DNA from: an uncultured Bacteroides sp.
Lineage (GTDB): Bacteria > Bacteroidota > Bacteroidia > Bacteroidales > Bacteroidaceae
NCBI GenBank assembly: GCA_944321465.1
Contig: CALULL010000003.1
Span: forward strand, 1 to 64,000
Direction of reading: 5' to 3'
Length of the DNA: 64,000 nucleotides
Shown: piece by piece, positions 8,750 through 17,282 of the stretch
Position numbering within the stretch: position 1 is the stretch's first letter
How the letters are laid out: each line of letters begins with the position of its first letter
The notes under the pieces: generated by a model
The model's database searches: none
The model's input: the letters and a program-made list of their open reading frames with translations, nothing else
Told to the model about the DNA's origin: nothing
Made by a program: the position numbers and the translations under genes

Positions 8750-9346
8750 ATGGAAATATCGAGTGCAAGATTTGTCGTGAGCAATAGTGACGTGTCCAAG
8801 TGTCCTGCCGGGACGTTGCCGGAGTATGCTTTTATCGGTCGTTCCAACGTGGGCAAATCCAGTCTGATAAACATGCTGACGGGTCGCTCCAAGTTGGCAA
8901 TGACTTCTGCGACACCGGGTAAGACGATGCTCATCAATCACTTCCTTATCAATGAGAAATGGTATCTGGTCGATTTGCCCGGTTATGGTTATGCCCGGCG
9001 TGGCCGCAAGGAGCAGGAGCACATACGGCGCATCATCGAGTCGTATGTGCTGCGGCGTATGCAGATGACCTGTCTTTTCGTCTTGCTGGACAGCCGTCTG
9101 GAGCCGCAGGCCATTGATTTGCAATTCATTGAATGGCTGGGGGAGAACAGTGTGCCCTTTGCCATGATATTCACCAAGGCGGACAAAATGAAGAAGGGCG
9201 GACTGCGGACGAACGTGGAACGCTTTCTGGCTAAGCTGGGGGAGCAGTGGGAAGAATTGCCGCCATACTTTGTCACTTCTTCCGAAACCCGGTTGGGCCG
9301 CGAAGACGTGCTGGACTATATAGGACAAATAAATGCCAAGCTGTAG
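8750..9346 (+). CDS. engB: Ribosome biogenesis GTP-binding protein YihA/YsxC (EngB)
   Basis: A 198-residue cytosolic GTPase needed for assembly of the large ribosomal subunit. G1 is [10 protein letters not shown] (residues 30-39), the TPGKT switch I region follows, G3 is DLPGYG and G4 is TKAD. Length and order are standard. The start is ATG 8750 and gives the usual N-terminal strand before FIGRSNVGK. It has its own upstream promoter and is separated by 81 bases and another promoter from the hydrogenase operon, so the neighbourhood is probably not functional. It is a different family from HydF, the GTPase one might expect beside hydE and hydG. Confidence 0.95.
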   Translation: MEISSARFVVSNSDVSKCPAGTLPEYAFIGRSNVGKSSLINMLTGRSKLAMTSATPGKTMLINHFLINEKWYLVDLPGYGYARRGRKEQEHIRRIIESYVLRRMQMTCLFVLLDSRLEPQAIDLQFIEWLGENSVPFAMIFTKADKMKKGGLRTNVERFLAKLGEQWEELPPYFVTSSETRLGREDVLDYIGQINAKL

Positions 9347-9365
9347 CAGGACTGTCGGGTGAAGA

Positions 9366-9397
9366 TTTGCAAATTGTCGGGGCAAACTTTACCTTTG
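9366..9397 (+). promoter_or_regulatory. Promoter of the hydrogenase operon
   Basis: TTTG (9366-9369), a 20-base spacer, then TACCTTTG (9390-9397). The start would fall near 9403, about 25 bases before the hydA ATG. Confidence 0.7.
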
Positions 9398-9427
9398 CAG
9401 ACTCATTTATAGAAAACAAACGTATTA

Positions 9428-10903
9428 ATGGCTATTTACAATAATGTAATGATTGTCCGCCATAAGCTGTTGGCTACATTGGTGGGCTTATGGAAGGAAG
9501 GGCGGCTGGTCGAGCATATAGATCGTTTGCCCGTGGAGTGGAGTCCGCGACGTTCGCGCACGCTTGGTCGCTGTTGTCCCCATAAAGAGCGGGCGGTGTA
9601 CAGGTATAAAATGTTCCCGTTGATGGGCTTTGACATGAGCGACGAGACGGATGAACTGACTCCGCTTTCCAGCTATGCGCAGCGTGTGGTGGAAGGCGGT
9701 CGCCCGGTGAAGGATAATATCCTATGTGTCATTGACGAGGCTTGTTCGTCCTGCATTCAGGTCAATTATGAAATCACTAATTTGTGCCGCGGATGCGTGG
9801 CACGTAGTTGTTACATGAATTGTCCTAAGGAGGCAATCCGTTTCAAGCTGAATGGGCAGGCGTTGATAGACCATGAGAAGTGTATCAGTTGTGGAAAATG
9901 CCATCAGAATTGTCCTTATCACGCCATCGTCTATATTCCGGTCCCCTGCGAAGAGGCTTGTCCGGTGAAAGCCATCAAGAAGGACGAGAATAACGTGGAG
10001 CACATCGACGAAACACGCTGCATCTATTGCGGGAAGTGTATCAATGCATGTCCCTTCGGGGCTATCTTTGAGGTTTCGCAGGTGTTTGATGTGCTGGAGG
10101 CCATACGGCGGGGCGAGCAGGTCATTGCCCTTCCGGCTCCCTCGATATTGGGACAGTTCAAGACAGATATAAATAAGGTATATGGTGCTTTGAAGCAAGT
10201 AGGATTTACCGATGTCATCGAGGTGGCTCAAGGAGCAATGCAGACTGTTAGCCACGAAGCGGCAGAGTTGCAGGAGAAGCTGGAAGAGGGTCAGGCTTTT
10301 ATGACAACTTCCTGTTGCCCTTCCTACATAGAGTTGGTAGAGAAGCATCTGCCGGAAATGAAACCTTATGTCTCTGGGACGGGTTCGCCCATGTACTATG
10401 CAGCCCGCATAGCCAAGCAGAAGTATCCCGATGCCCGCGTGGTGTTCATCGGCCCTTGTGTGGCTAAGCGCAAGGAAGCGCGACGGGACGAATGCGTGGA
10501 TTATGTTTGTACCTTTGAAGAGCTTTCTTCTATATTTGAAGGGCTGAAGATTGATGTCTCCTCAGCCGGGGCAAGTGCGCCCGACCGTGCGGCTGTGCGC
10601 GAAGCTCATGGCTTTGCCCAAAGTGGCGGCGTGGCCGGAGCAATCAGAGCCTATATGGAAGCGGGTGTCGCTCCGGCTCCTGTGGCAATGACGCAGGTGG
10701 CCGACCTTAATAAGAAGAACATAGCTCTGCTGCGCTCTTATGCCCGTACTGGGAAAGTCCCTGCCAAGTTCGTGGAAGTCATGGCCTGCGAGTCGGGGTG
10801 CATATCCGGTCCGGCTGCTTACAATGACTGGGCATCAGGGCGTAAACAGCTGAACCAGGAACTGCTCAAAAAGGAAGAGACGTATGCTTCGGCAACTCGT
10901 TGA
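9428..10903 (+). CDS. hydA: [FeFe] hydrogenase catalytic subunit, group B-like (monomeric, ferredoxin-type)
   Basis: A 491-residue enzyme that reversibly reduces protons to H2 with electrons from reduced ferredoxin. The N-terminal half is rich in iron-sulfur ligands: C120/C123/C128/C132, CISCGKCHQNC (152-162) and CIYCGKCINAC (198-208). H-cluster motifs follow: L1 TTSCCPSY (293-300), L2 IGPCVAKRKE (341-350) and L3 EVMACESGC (450-458). L1 has Ser-Tyr where group A enzymes have Gly-Trp, and L2 begins GPC rather than MPC. These variants fit group B enzymes, which are common in gut Bacteroides. The group assignment rests on motif reading. The gene overlaps hydE by 20 bases. No diaphorase (NuoEF-like) subunits are adjacent. 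Confidence 0.9.
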   Translation: MAIYNNVMIVRHKLLATLVGLWKEGRLVEHIDRLPVEWSPRRSRTLGRCCPHKERAVYRYKMFPLMGFDMSDETDELTPLSSYAQRVVEGGRPVKDNILCVIDEACSSCIQVNYEITNLCRGCVARSCYMNCPKEAIRFKLNGQALIDHEKCISCGKCHQNCPYHAIVYIPVPCEEACPVKAIKKDENNVEHIDETRCIYCGKCINACPFGAIFEVSQVFDVLEAIRRGEQVIALPAPSILGQFKTDINKVYGALKQVGFTDVIEVAQGAMQTVSHEAAELQEKLEEGQAFMTTSCCPSYIELVEKHLPEMKPYVSGTGSPMYYAARIAKQKYPDARVVFIGPCVAKRKEARRDECVDYVCTFEELSSIFEGLKIDVSSAGASAPDRAAVREAHGFAQSGGVAGAIRAYMEAGVAPAPVAMTQVADLNKKNIALLRSYARTGKVPAKFVEVMACESGCISGPAAYNDWASGRKQLNQELLKKEETYASATR

Positions 10904-11924
10904 CCGTTTGGAGAAAGAACAGGCATTGCCGCCTGCCGGTCTGGTAAGCCTGTTGCAAACGGATGATGAGGATGCTGTGGCGTATTTGGCTTACAGGGCG
11001 CGTATGGTAGCTCAGTCGCGTTTTGGCCGAGGAGTATATGTGCGCGGCTTGGTGGAGATAAGCAACGTGTGCCGCAATAACTGCTATTATTGCGGTATAC
11101 GTCGGGGCAATGCCACGGCGGTCCGTTATCGGTTGGGAGTCGAAGACATAGTGGCATGCTGCAGGGAGGGCCATAGAGCCGGTTTCCGTACCTTTGTCCT
11201 GCAAGGCGGGGAAGACCCCGCGCAGGACGAAGAGTTCGTGGCCCGGGTGGTGACAGCCTTGCACAAGGAGTTTCCCGATAGTGCCATTACTTTGTCGCTC
11301 GGGGAGAAACCGCAGGCATCGTATGAACGTTTCTTTCGTGCCGGGGCTAATCGTTACTTATTGCGGCACGAGACGTTCGGCGAGAGCCACTATCGCTTGT
11401 TGCATCCCGAGGAGATGTCCCGTAAGGCTCGTCTGCAATGCCTTTATGCTTTGAAACGTATCGGCTATCAGGTGGGGACGGGCATCATGGTAGGTAGTCC
11501 TGGACAGACCTTGCAGAACGTGGTGGACGACCTGTTGTTTATGAGCCATTTCCGTCCCCAGATGATAGGGGTGGGTCCCTTTGTGCCCCATAGGGCCACG
11601 CCTTTTGCCGACGAACTTCCCGGCAGTGTGTCTTTGACACTTCGGTTGCTTTCCGTCCTGCGGCTGATGCATCCGGCTTCTCTAATTCCAGCCACAACGG
11701 CCCTTTCCACGCTCTCTGACGATGGGCACGTCTTGGGAGTATTGGCCGGAGCCAATGTCGTAATGCCGAACTTGTCCCCGATCAATAAACGTGCCTGTTA
11801 CGAACTGTATAACCGTAAAGCGGCTTGGGGAGCAGAGTCGGCTGAAGGGCTGGCTATTTTGCAGAAGCAGTTGGAGACGGTGGGGTATCATGTCGATTAC
11901 AGCCGGGGAGATTATAAGGAATGA
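10884..11924 (+). CDS. hydE: [FeFe] hydrogenase maturase HydE (radical SAM)
   Basis: A 346-residue radical SAM enzyme that processes an iron-cysteine precursor on the way to the H-cluster diiron site. The cluster motif is CRNNCYYC (C63, C67, C70). FVLQGGEDP and a long TIM-barrel body with GTGIMVGSPGQT follow, as in HydE. It begins inside the last codons of hydA (20-base overlap) and ends 51 bases before the hydG ATG, so translation and stoichiometry are probably coupled. Length matches the family (about 350). BioB and PylB are related, but the hydA context makes HydE the clear call. Confidence 0.95.
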   Translation: MLRQLVDRLEKEQALPPAGLVSLLQTDDEDAVAYLAYRARMVAQSRFGRGVYVRGLVEISNVCRNNCYYCGIRRGNATAVRYRLGVEDIVACCREGHRAGFRTFVLQGGEDPAQDEEFVARVVTALHKEFPDSAITLSLGEKPQASYERFFRAGANRYLLRHETFGESHYRLLHPEEMSRKARLQCLYALKRIGYQVGTGIMVGSPGQTLQNVVDDLLFMSHFRPQMIGVGPFVPHRATPFADELPGSVSLTLRLLSVLRLMHPASLIPATTALSTLSDDGHVLGVLAGANVVMPNLSPINKRACYELYNRKAAWGAESAEGLAILQKQLETVGYHVDYSRGDYKE

Positions 11925-11975
11925 CTGTTGTGGAAGAAAACCACCAAATATACATTATTAACAAAGCATAATACC

Positions 11976-13397
11976 ATGTACAATGTAAAATCATCTTTTG
12001 CCGAAGAGTTTATTAACCATGAGGAGATAGTCGACACACTGCGTTATGCAGAAGAACATCGGACGGACCGGAACATGATAGAAGGCATTTTGCAGAAGGC
12101 CCGGCAGTGCAAGGGATTGTCTCACCGGGAGGCTGCGGTTTTGTTGGACTGCGAGCTTCCAGACCTGATAGAAGAAACATTCCAGTTGGCACGCGAGATA
12201 AAGCAACGCTTTTACGGCAACCGCATCGTTATGTTCGCCCCCCTCTACCTCTCCAATTACTGTGTGAATGGGTGTACTTACTGCCCTTACCATGCCAAGA
12301 ACAAGACCATAGCCCGCAGGAAGTTGACGCAGGACGATATTCGGCGAGAAGTGATTGCCTTGCAGGACATGGGCCATAAGCGGCTGGCCCTGGAGGCGGG
12401 AGAAGACCCCGTACACAATCCGCTGGAGTACATCCTGGAGTCTATTCACACGATATACGGCATACATCATAAGAACGGTGCCATCCGCCGTGTCAATGTC
12501 AATATTGCAGCTACGACCGTAGAAAGCTATTCCCGCCTGAAGGAAGCCGGCATAGGGACGTACATCCTTTTTCAGGAGACCTATCATAAAGAAAACTACG
12601 AGCGTTTGCATCCTCGCGGCCCCAAAAGCAACTATGCCTGGCATACCGAAGCTATGGACCGGGCGATGCAAGGGGGCATAGACGACGTGGGGCTGGGAGT
12701 CCTCTATGGGCTGAACACTTACCGATACGATTTTGTCGGGTTGCTGATGCACGCAGAACACTTGGAGGCCGTCTTTGGTGTAGGTCCGCACACAATCAGC
12801 GTTCCGCGCATCTGCCCGGCTGACGACATAGACGTAAGCGCCTTTGAGAATGCCATCTCGGACGAGACTTTCCGCCGGATCGTGGCGGTTATCCGCGTCA
12901 GCGTGCCCTATACGGGTATGATTGTTTCCACCCGCGAGTCTCAGCGTTCGCGTGAGCAGGTGCTCGAACTCGGCATTTCGCAGATTAGCGGAGGCTCGCG
13001 CACCAGTGTTGGCGGGTATGCCGACGTTTCGGCAACGGCAAGCGACAATTCCGCACAGTTCGACATAAGCGATACACGCACCTTGGACGAGGTCGTGCGG
13101 TGGCTGCTGGAGCTGGGCCACATCCCGAGTTTCTGTACGGCCTGTTATCGGGCCGGGCGCACGGGCGACCGTTTTATGGCACTGCTCAAATCCGGGCAAA
13201 TAGCCAATTGCTGCCAGCCCAATGCTCTGCTCACGTTGCAAGAGTATCTGGAAGACTATGCTTCACCGCAGACACGCCTGTTGGGACAGAAAGCCATAGA
13301 ACACGAACTGGAACTTGTGCCCAGCGAGAAGGTGCGTGCCCGCACCCGCTCTTATTTGGAGCAGATTGTCCACGGGCAGCGCGACTTCCGCTTCTGA
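11976..13397 (+). CDS. hydG: [FeFe] hydrogenase maturase HydG (tyrosine lyase, radical SAM)
   Basis: A 473-residue radical SAM enzyme that splits tyrosine to make the CO and CN ligands of the H-cluster as an Fe(CO)(CN)-cysteine synthon. The SAM cluster motif is CVNGCTYC (C96, C100, C103). The C-terminal auxiliary cluster region shows CTACYRAGRTGDRFM and CCQPNALLTLQEYL. I use ATG 11976 (MYNVKSSFAEEF), which gives the family length; an extension to 11928 would need a non-ATG start. It is third in the hydA-hydE-hydG operon. The third maturase, HydF, is not in this window. ThiH is the nearest alternative, but the auxiliary cluster and context exclude it. Confidence 0.95.
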   Translation: MYNVKSSFAEEFINHEEIVDTLRYAEEHRTDRNMIEGILQKARQCKGLSHREAAVLLDCELPDLIEETFQLAREIKQRFYGNRIVMFAPLYLSNYCVNGCTYCPYHAKNKTIARRKLTQDDIRREVIALQDMGHKRLALEAGEDPVHNPLEYILESIHTIYGIHHKNGAIRRVNVNIAATTVESYSRLKEAGIGTYILFQETYHKENYERLHPRGPKSNYAWHTEAMDRAMQGGIDDVGLGVLYGLNTYRYDFVGLLMHAEHLEAVFGVGPHTISVPRICPADDIDVSAFENAISDETFRRIVAVIRVSVPYTGMIVSTRESQRSREQVLELGISQISGGSRTSVGGYADVSATASDNSAQFDISDTRTLDEVVRWLLELGHIPSFCTACYRAGRTGDRFMALLKSGQIANCCQPNALLTLQEYLEDYASPQTRLLGQKAIEHELELVPSEKVRARTRSYLEQIVHGQRDFRF

Positions 13398-13527
13398 TGG
13401 AGGTGTGCCCGGTCGGAAAGCCCCGGAGAGGGCCGGTCTGACAGTCCGCATGAAACAGAAGCTGCGGTACTTCCGGGAATGCGGAGAAAATAGTGCGCAA
13501 GGAGCACCATTTTCTCTATTGCAGGAT

Positions 13528-13555
13528 TTTGTTAACCAGTTTTTTTATATTTTTG
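13528..13555 (+). promoter_or_regulatory. Candidate promoter of fbp
   Basis: TATTTTTG (13548-13555) matches TAnnTTTG and lies 63 bases before the fbp ATG. The nearest TTTG (13528-13531) has a short 16-base spacer, so the -33 element is uncertain. No gene was recognised in the 13398-13618 gap. Confidence 0.45.
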
Positions 13556-13618
13556 CCTTGTGAAGAACCTTGCCGTTTGGCAACAAAAGAATTGTTCAAT
13601 ATGCTAACCTTATAAGTT

Positions 13619-15604
13619 ATGGGAACGATTACTCCAGAAAGTATCATTCAAGATCTGCGCTATTTGCAGTTGCTGTCCCGCAGCTTCCCCACGATTGCAG
13701 ACGCAAGTACCGAAATCATCAATCTGGAAGCTATACTCAATCTGCCAAAGGGGACTGAACACTTCCTGACAGACATACACGGAGAGTACGAAGCTTTCCA
13801 GCATGTGCTGAAGAATGCCTCTGGCTCGATTAAGCGTAAAGTGAACGAAATCTTCGGACACACCCTGCGCGAGAGCGAGAAGAAAGAGTTGTGTACCTTG
13901 ATTTATTATCCCGAGGAGAAACTACAGTTGGTCAAGGAGACCGAGACCGACCTGGAAGACTGGTATCAGATAACCCTGAACCAACTGGTGAAGGTCTGCC
14001 AGAACGTATCCTCCAAATACACCCGCTCGAAGGTGCGCAAGGCTCTGCCGAAAGAGTTCTCCTACATCATACAAGAGCTGCTGCACGAGTCGAGCATCGA
14101 ACCTAATAAGCTGGCCTACATCAACGTGATTGTCTCCACCATCATTTCTACGCGCCGGGCCGACGACTTCATCATTGCCATGTGCAACCTCATACAACGT
14201 CTGACGATTGACTCCCTGCACATCGTGGGCGACATCTACGACCGAGGACCGGGGGCACACATAATCATGGACACACTGTGCAATTACCATAACTTCGACA
14301 TCCAGTGGGGCAATCACGACATCCTGTGGATGGGGGCGGCATCGGGCAACGAGGCCTGCATGGCAAACGTCATACGCATGTCCATGCGCTACGCCAACCT
14401 GGCAACGCTGGAAGATGGCTATGGCATTAACCTGCTGCCCTTGGCTACGTTTGCAATGGCCGTGTATGGCGACGACCCCTGTACTTGCTTCGAACCTCGC
14501 ACTGACTTTGCCGATGCCGAGTACAACGAAAAGACGCTGCGCCTGATTACCCAGATGCACAAAGCCATAGCCATCATACAGTTCAAGCTGGAGGCCGCCA
14601 TCATTGACCGCCATCCCGAGTATGGCATGGAAGACCGCAAGCTGCTGCACCGCATAGACTTTGCCCGGGGAGTCATCACGATTGCCGGGCAGGAATATCC
14701 GTTGCGCGACACGAACCTTCCCACCGTCGACCCCGCCGACCCTTATCGGCTGAGCGAGGAGGAAAGCGAACTGATGTCGAAGATACACGCCTCGTTCATG
14801 AACAGTGAAAAGTTGCGCAAGCACATGCGTTGCCTTTTCACTTACGGGAGTATGTACCTGGTGTGCAACAACAATCTGCTCTATCATGCCTCAATCCCCT
14901 TGAACGAGGACGGATCTTTCTACCGCGTATGCATCGGCGACAAGGAATACTCGGGCCGGAGCCTGCTGGAGAAGACCGACCAGCTTGTGCGTGCGGCCTA
15001 CTATGCCGAAGAAGGCCCTAACAAATCGTTTGCCAAGGACTTTGTTTGGTACCTGTGGTGCGGACCCCATGCCCCTTCCTTCGACAAGGACAAGATGGCG
15101 ACTTTCGAGCGTTACTTTGTTGATGACAAGGCTCTGGCCAAAGAGACGAAGGGGTATTATTACCAGTTGCGCGACCGGGCCGACGTGTGCGACAGTATCC
15201 TGCGAGAGTTTGGAGTCGACCCCGGACTTCATTCCCACATCATCAACGGGCACGTCCCCGTGAAGACCATTAAGGGCGAGCAGCCCATAAAAGCCGACGG
15301 CAAGTTGCTCGTCATCGACGGCGGCTTCTCCAAGGCTTACCAGCCCGAGACGGGGATTGCCGGATATACGCTGGTGTTCCATTCGCACGGCTTGCAGCTG
15401 GTGCAGCACGAGCCTTTCCAAAGCCGTGAGAAGGCCATAAAGGAGGGGCTTGACATCAAGTCTACGACCTTCATCGTCGAGTTCAGCTCACAGCGCATGA
15501 TGGTGAAAGACACCGACAAGGGCCGGGAACTGGTTGCCCAGGTGAGTGACTTGGAGAAACTGCTTGTGGCCTATCGGATGGGCTTTATCAAGGAAGGGCA
15601 ATGA
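13619..15604 (+). CDS. fbp: Fructose-1,6-bisphosphatase, class III
   Basis: A 661-residue cytosolic gluconeogenic enzyme converting fructose-1,6-bisphosphate to fructose-6-phosphate. The large size and calcineurin-like metal motifs define class III, unlike the ~330-residue class I enzyme. FLTDIHGEYEAFQHVL (residues 47-62) gives the DxH site, and HIVGDIYDRGPG, WGNHDILWMGAA and the later INGHVPVK supply the other metal ligands. Length agrees with the Bacillus type. The start is ATG 13619 (MGTITPES). It is a single-gene unit, followed by a terminator at 15725 and then repeat-rich non-coding DNA. Confidence 0.96.
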   Translation: MGTITPESIIQDLRYLQLLSRSFPTIADASTEIINLEAILNLPKGTEHFLTDIHGEYEAFQHVLKNASGSIKRKVNEIFGHTLRESEKKELCTLIYYPEEKLQLVKETETDLEDWYQITLNQLVKVCQNVSSKYTRSKVRKALPKEFSYIIQELLHESSIEPNKLAYINVIVSTIISTRRADDFIIAMCNLIQRLTIDSLHIVGDIYDRGPGAHIIMDTLCNYHNFDIQWGNHDILWMGAASGNEACMANVIRMSMRYANLATLEDGYGINLLPLATFAMAVYGDDPCTCFEPRTDFADAEYNEKTLRLITQMHKAIAIIQFKLEAAIIDRHPEYGMEDRKLLHRIDFARGVITIAGQEYPLRDTNLPTVDPADPYRLSEEESELMSKIHASFMNSEKLRKHMRCLFTYGSMYLVCNNNLLYHASIPLNEDGSFYRVCIGDKEYSGRSLLEKTDQLVRAAYYAEEGPNKSFAKDFVWYLWCGPHAPSFDKDKMATFERYFVDDKALAKETKGYYYQLRDRADVCDSILREFGVDPGLHSHIINGHVPVKTIKGEQPIKADGKLLVIDGGFSKAYQPETGIAGYTLVFHSHGLQLVQHEPFQSREKAIKEGLDIKSTTFIVEFSSQRMMVKDTDKGRELVAQVSDLEKLLVAYRMGFIKEGQ

Positions 15605-15724
15605 GATGCTGTGCCCTGTCGTGAGGGAACCTTCCTGCGGGGAGATGCCTCTCGCGCAGCCAGGATGACCTACCCCCACTTCCGCGACATCCGGCGGCAT
15701 GTTTTTCATGTACCGACCGCCCGG

Positions 15725-15770
15725 GGCCGACTTCTGCTTCTTCGGTGGCAGGGGTCGGCCTTTCTTGCTT
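15725..15770 (+). terminator. Probable fbp terminator
   Basis: Stem GGCCGAC (15725-15731) with GTCGGCC (15754-15760), then TTTCTTGCTT. It lies 121 bases beyond the fbp stop. Confidence 0.55.
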
Positions 15771-15795
15771 CCGTGGTCCTTTCGGGGGCTTGCGA

Positions 15796-15883
15796 GCATT
15801 CCTGTGCCCGTTTGCTGGCAGACCAGCGCCTGCCGGGCGGCAGACCTGTGTCCGTTTGGTGGCGCAGCTGTGCCCGTAGGGGC
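15796..15883. repeat. 22-bp tandem repeat array B (four units)
   Basis: Units start at 15796, 15818, 15840 and 15862, each 22 bases, with heads GCATTCCTGTGCCCG, GCAGACCAGCGCC, GCAGACCTGTGTCCG and GCGCAGCTGTGCCCG. Same family and the same 88-base total as the other arrays. It lies between the fbp terminator and a MITE-like element. Confidence 0.8.
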
Positions 15884-15930
15884 ATGGCTCGGACAGTCTG
15901 CGCGAGGAAGTGGGACGAGGTACGGTGAGG

Positions 15931-16132
15931 TTAAGCCAAAATCGGCCATTAGACCGCCCGATGGGTATAGGGTTATCTTTCTTTGACCTTCCAAGCCCTT
16001 TCGTCCTGCCATCGGCATCTTGTCTGCCGCTTTGTCTCGACATCGCCCGCTACGTCTTCGGCAAAGGCGACAGCCAATCTGCACGGCGGCAGAACGAAAT
16101 CGCTCTGGACTCTAATGACCGATTTGAGTTAA
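15931..16132. mobile_element. MITE-like element, copy 1
   Basis: A ~202-base non-coding element bounded by ~22-base terminal inverted repeats that begin TTAA and contain AATCGGNCATTAGA (left end 15931-15953, right end 16111-16132). It is highly similar across the interior to the element at 23126-23328. An inner palindromic block around 16030-16066 could form a hairpin. No transposase is present, so mobilisation would be in trans. Calling it a MITE is inference from size, terminal repeats and copy number. Confidence 0.75.
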
Positions 16133-16190
16133 AAAAGGTGAAAACTCCGGGAGGGGTAGGCTTATCCCAAATCTTTTCAGATTTCGGGCA

Positions 16191-16198
16191 TACTTTTG
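16191..16198 (+). promoter_or_regulatory. -7 element for the PepSY-like gene
   Basis: TACTTTTG, a TAnnTTTG match, 59 bases before the ATG at 16258 and just outside MITE-like copy 1. No clear -33 TTTG. Confidence 0.45.
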
Positions 16199-16257
16199 TC
16201 CCATGAGAATTGACAGCAGCATTGCTGAAACAGACTAACCCCTAAAAAAGAAAACCT

Positions 16258-16695
16258 ATGAAGAAGATTTTAGCTATCCTCCTTGTGGCTTTTGCCACCG
16301 TGCAGATGACTTTTGCGAGAGATGTCATAACGCAGGACATCAAACAGTTGCCTCTGCCTGCACGCAACTTCATCAATCAGCACTTCTCCAATCCGAAGAT
16401 TTCGTACATAAAGATAGACAGCGAGTTTCTGTCGAAGAAGTACGAAGTCGTTCTGACCGACCGCACCAAGCTGGAGTTTGACAGCAACGGTGAGTGGGAG
16501 GAAGTAGACTGTCGGCGCGACACGTTGCCATCCACCATCGTTCCGGCCCACATCAAGGCTTATGTGGAGGCAAACTACGAAGGCGTGGTGTTCAACAAGA
16601 TAGAGCGCGACCGTGGGGAGATAGAAGTGGAACTGAGCAATCGTCTTTCGCTGACATTCAACGCCAAAGGGCAACTGATTGACATAGACGACTGA
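16258..16695 (+). CDS. PepSY-like domain secreted protein
   Basis: A 145-residue exported protein. Residues 1-20 (MKKILAILLVAFATVQMTFA) form a Sec signal peptide likely cut after Ala20. The mature part contains two similar beta-rich segments: LPLPARNFINQHFSNPKISYIK...YEVVLTDRTKLEFDSNGEW and IVPAHIKAYVEANYEG...EIEVELSNRLSLTFNAKGQL. This tandem 'amphipathic helix, then strand, then FDxxGxW' layout is that of the PepSY-like (DUF2874) proteins of Bacteroidota, which are periplasmic and of unknown role. No lipobox. It is a single gene, flanked on the left by a full MITE-like element and on the right by an isolated element end. Confidence 0.8.
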   Translation: MKKILAILLVAFATVQMTFARDVITQDIKQLPLPARNFINQHFSNPKISYIKIDSEFLSKKYEVVLTDRTKLEFDSNGEWEEVDCRRDTLPSTIVPAHIKAYVEANYEGVVFNKIERDRGEIEVELSNRLSLTFNAKGQLIDIDD

Positions 16696-16717
16696 CGCAC
16701 TTCCCATTCCTTGGCCT

Positions 16718-16761
16718 GCGAGCCTGCCCGCCCCTCCTGTGAGGGAGGCGTGCAGGCTCGC
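16718..16761 (+). terminator. Hairpin after the PepSY-like gene
   Basis: A perfect 10-bp stem GCGAGCCTGC/GCAGGCTCGC (16718-16727 with 16752-16761) enclosing a second CCTCC/GGAGG pairing. It lies 22 bases after the stop codon and lacks a clear T-tract, so its role as terminator is probable rather than certain. Confidence 0.5.
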
Positions 16762-16873
16762 AAAGCTTCTGGGGGTAGTTTTCTCTGCCTTACGTCAGCC
16801 GGTCAAGAAGCAGTTGGAAAATCCACAGTGTGTTGCCTCGTGCGCCAAATGCAGTTGTGTCCCTCCCGACCAT

Positions 16874-16903
16874 TTAACCCAAATCGGTCATTAGAGTCCA
16901 GAG
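16874..16903. mobile_element. Isolated terminal end of the MITE-like element
   Basis: Thirty bases beginning TTAACCCAAATCGGTCATTA match the inverted right end of the copy at 15931-16132 at 29 of 30 positions, then similarity stops. This is a truncated copy or a remnant left after excision. Confidence 0.65.
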
Positions 16904-17095
16904 CTGGGGTAAAAGGAAATCCACACAACGCCATTAGTCGCGTTAGGATTGTGCGTGCGGAGATGTATCTTAACTTCCACCATGGTCTATAATTGGGTGG
17001 TTTACGTTGTATTATCGGTCAACGTTTGGGATGCTTTCGCACGATGGCAGGCATGAAGGGAAAGGTTGTTAAGCTGTAGATAGTCAATATATGAC
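16904..17095. other. Intergenic DNA without recognised features
   Basis: Between the isolated MITE-like end and the tRNA terminator I see no convincing ORF, promoter box or repeat on either strand. Confidence 0.5.
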
Positions 17096-17128
17096 AAAAG
17101 CCCTGTCGATTTACTCGGCAGAGCTTTT
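17096..17128 (-). terminator. Terminator after tRNA-Cys
   Basis: On the minus strand AAAAGCTCTG pairs with CAGGGCTTTT (one G-U), extended by an inner CGA/TCG, with a short T end. It lies 10 bases downstream of the tRNA. Confidence 0.7.
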
Positions 17129-17138
17129 GCTGATCGGG

Positions 17139-17210
17139 AGGTACCTGGCGGATTCGAACCGCCGTACGCGGTTTTGCAGACCGCTGACTAAGCCACTCAT
17201 CCAAGGTACC
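17139..17210 (-). tRNA. tRNA-Cys (anticodon GCA)
   Basis: Minus-strand cloverleaf: acceptor stem GGTACCT with AGGTACC, anticodon arm GCGGT-CTGCAAA-ACCGC with anticodon GCA, and T arm GGCGG-TTCGAAT-CCGCC. The 3' CCA is not encoded. The gene has its own promoter and terminator. Total length 72 including the discriminator base. Confidence 0.95.
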
Positions 17211-17252
17211 AAAGACGTGTAACTGGAAACCGCTGTTCCTCGTTTGCGGTTG

Positions 17253-17282
17253 CAAAGGTAAGGCTTTTTTCCAATATACAAA
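17253..17282 (-). promoter_or_regulatory. Promoter of tRNA-Cys
   Basis: Minus-strand TTTG (17279-17282), an 18-base spacer, then TACCTTTG (17253-17260). It lies immediately after the stop codon of the Cys-rich FeoB partner gene. Confidence 0.7.

Noticed and set aside
8750-9346. EngB considered as the missing HydF
   Set aside because: Single GTPase domain of 198 residues with EngB motifs; no cluster-binding C-terminal domain of HydF.
13398-13618. Single 22-bp-like unit near 13401
   Set aside because: Only one partial match (GAGGTGTGCCCGG) with no tandem neighbour, so not counted as an array.
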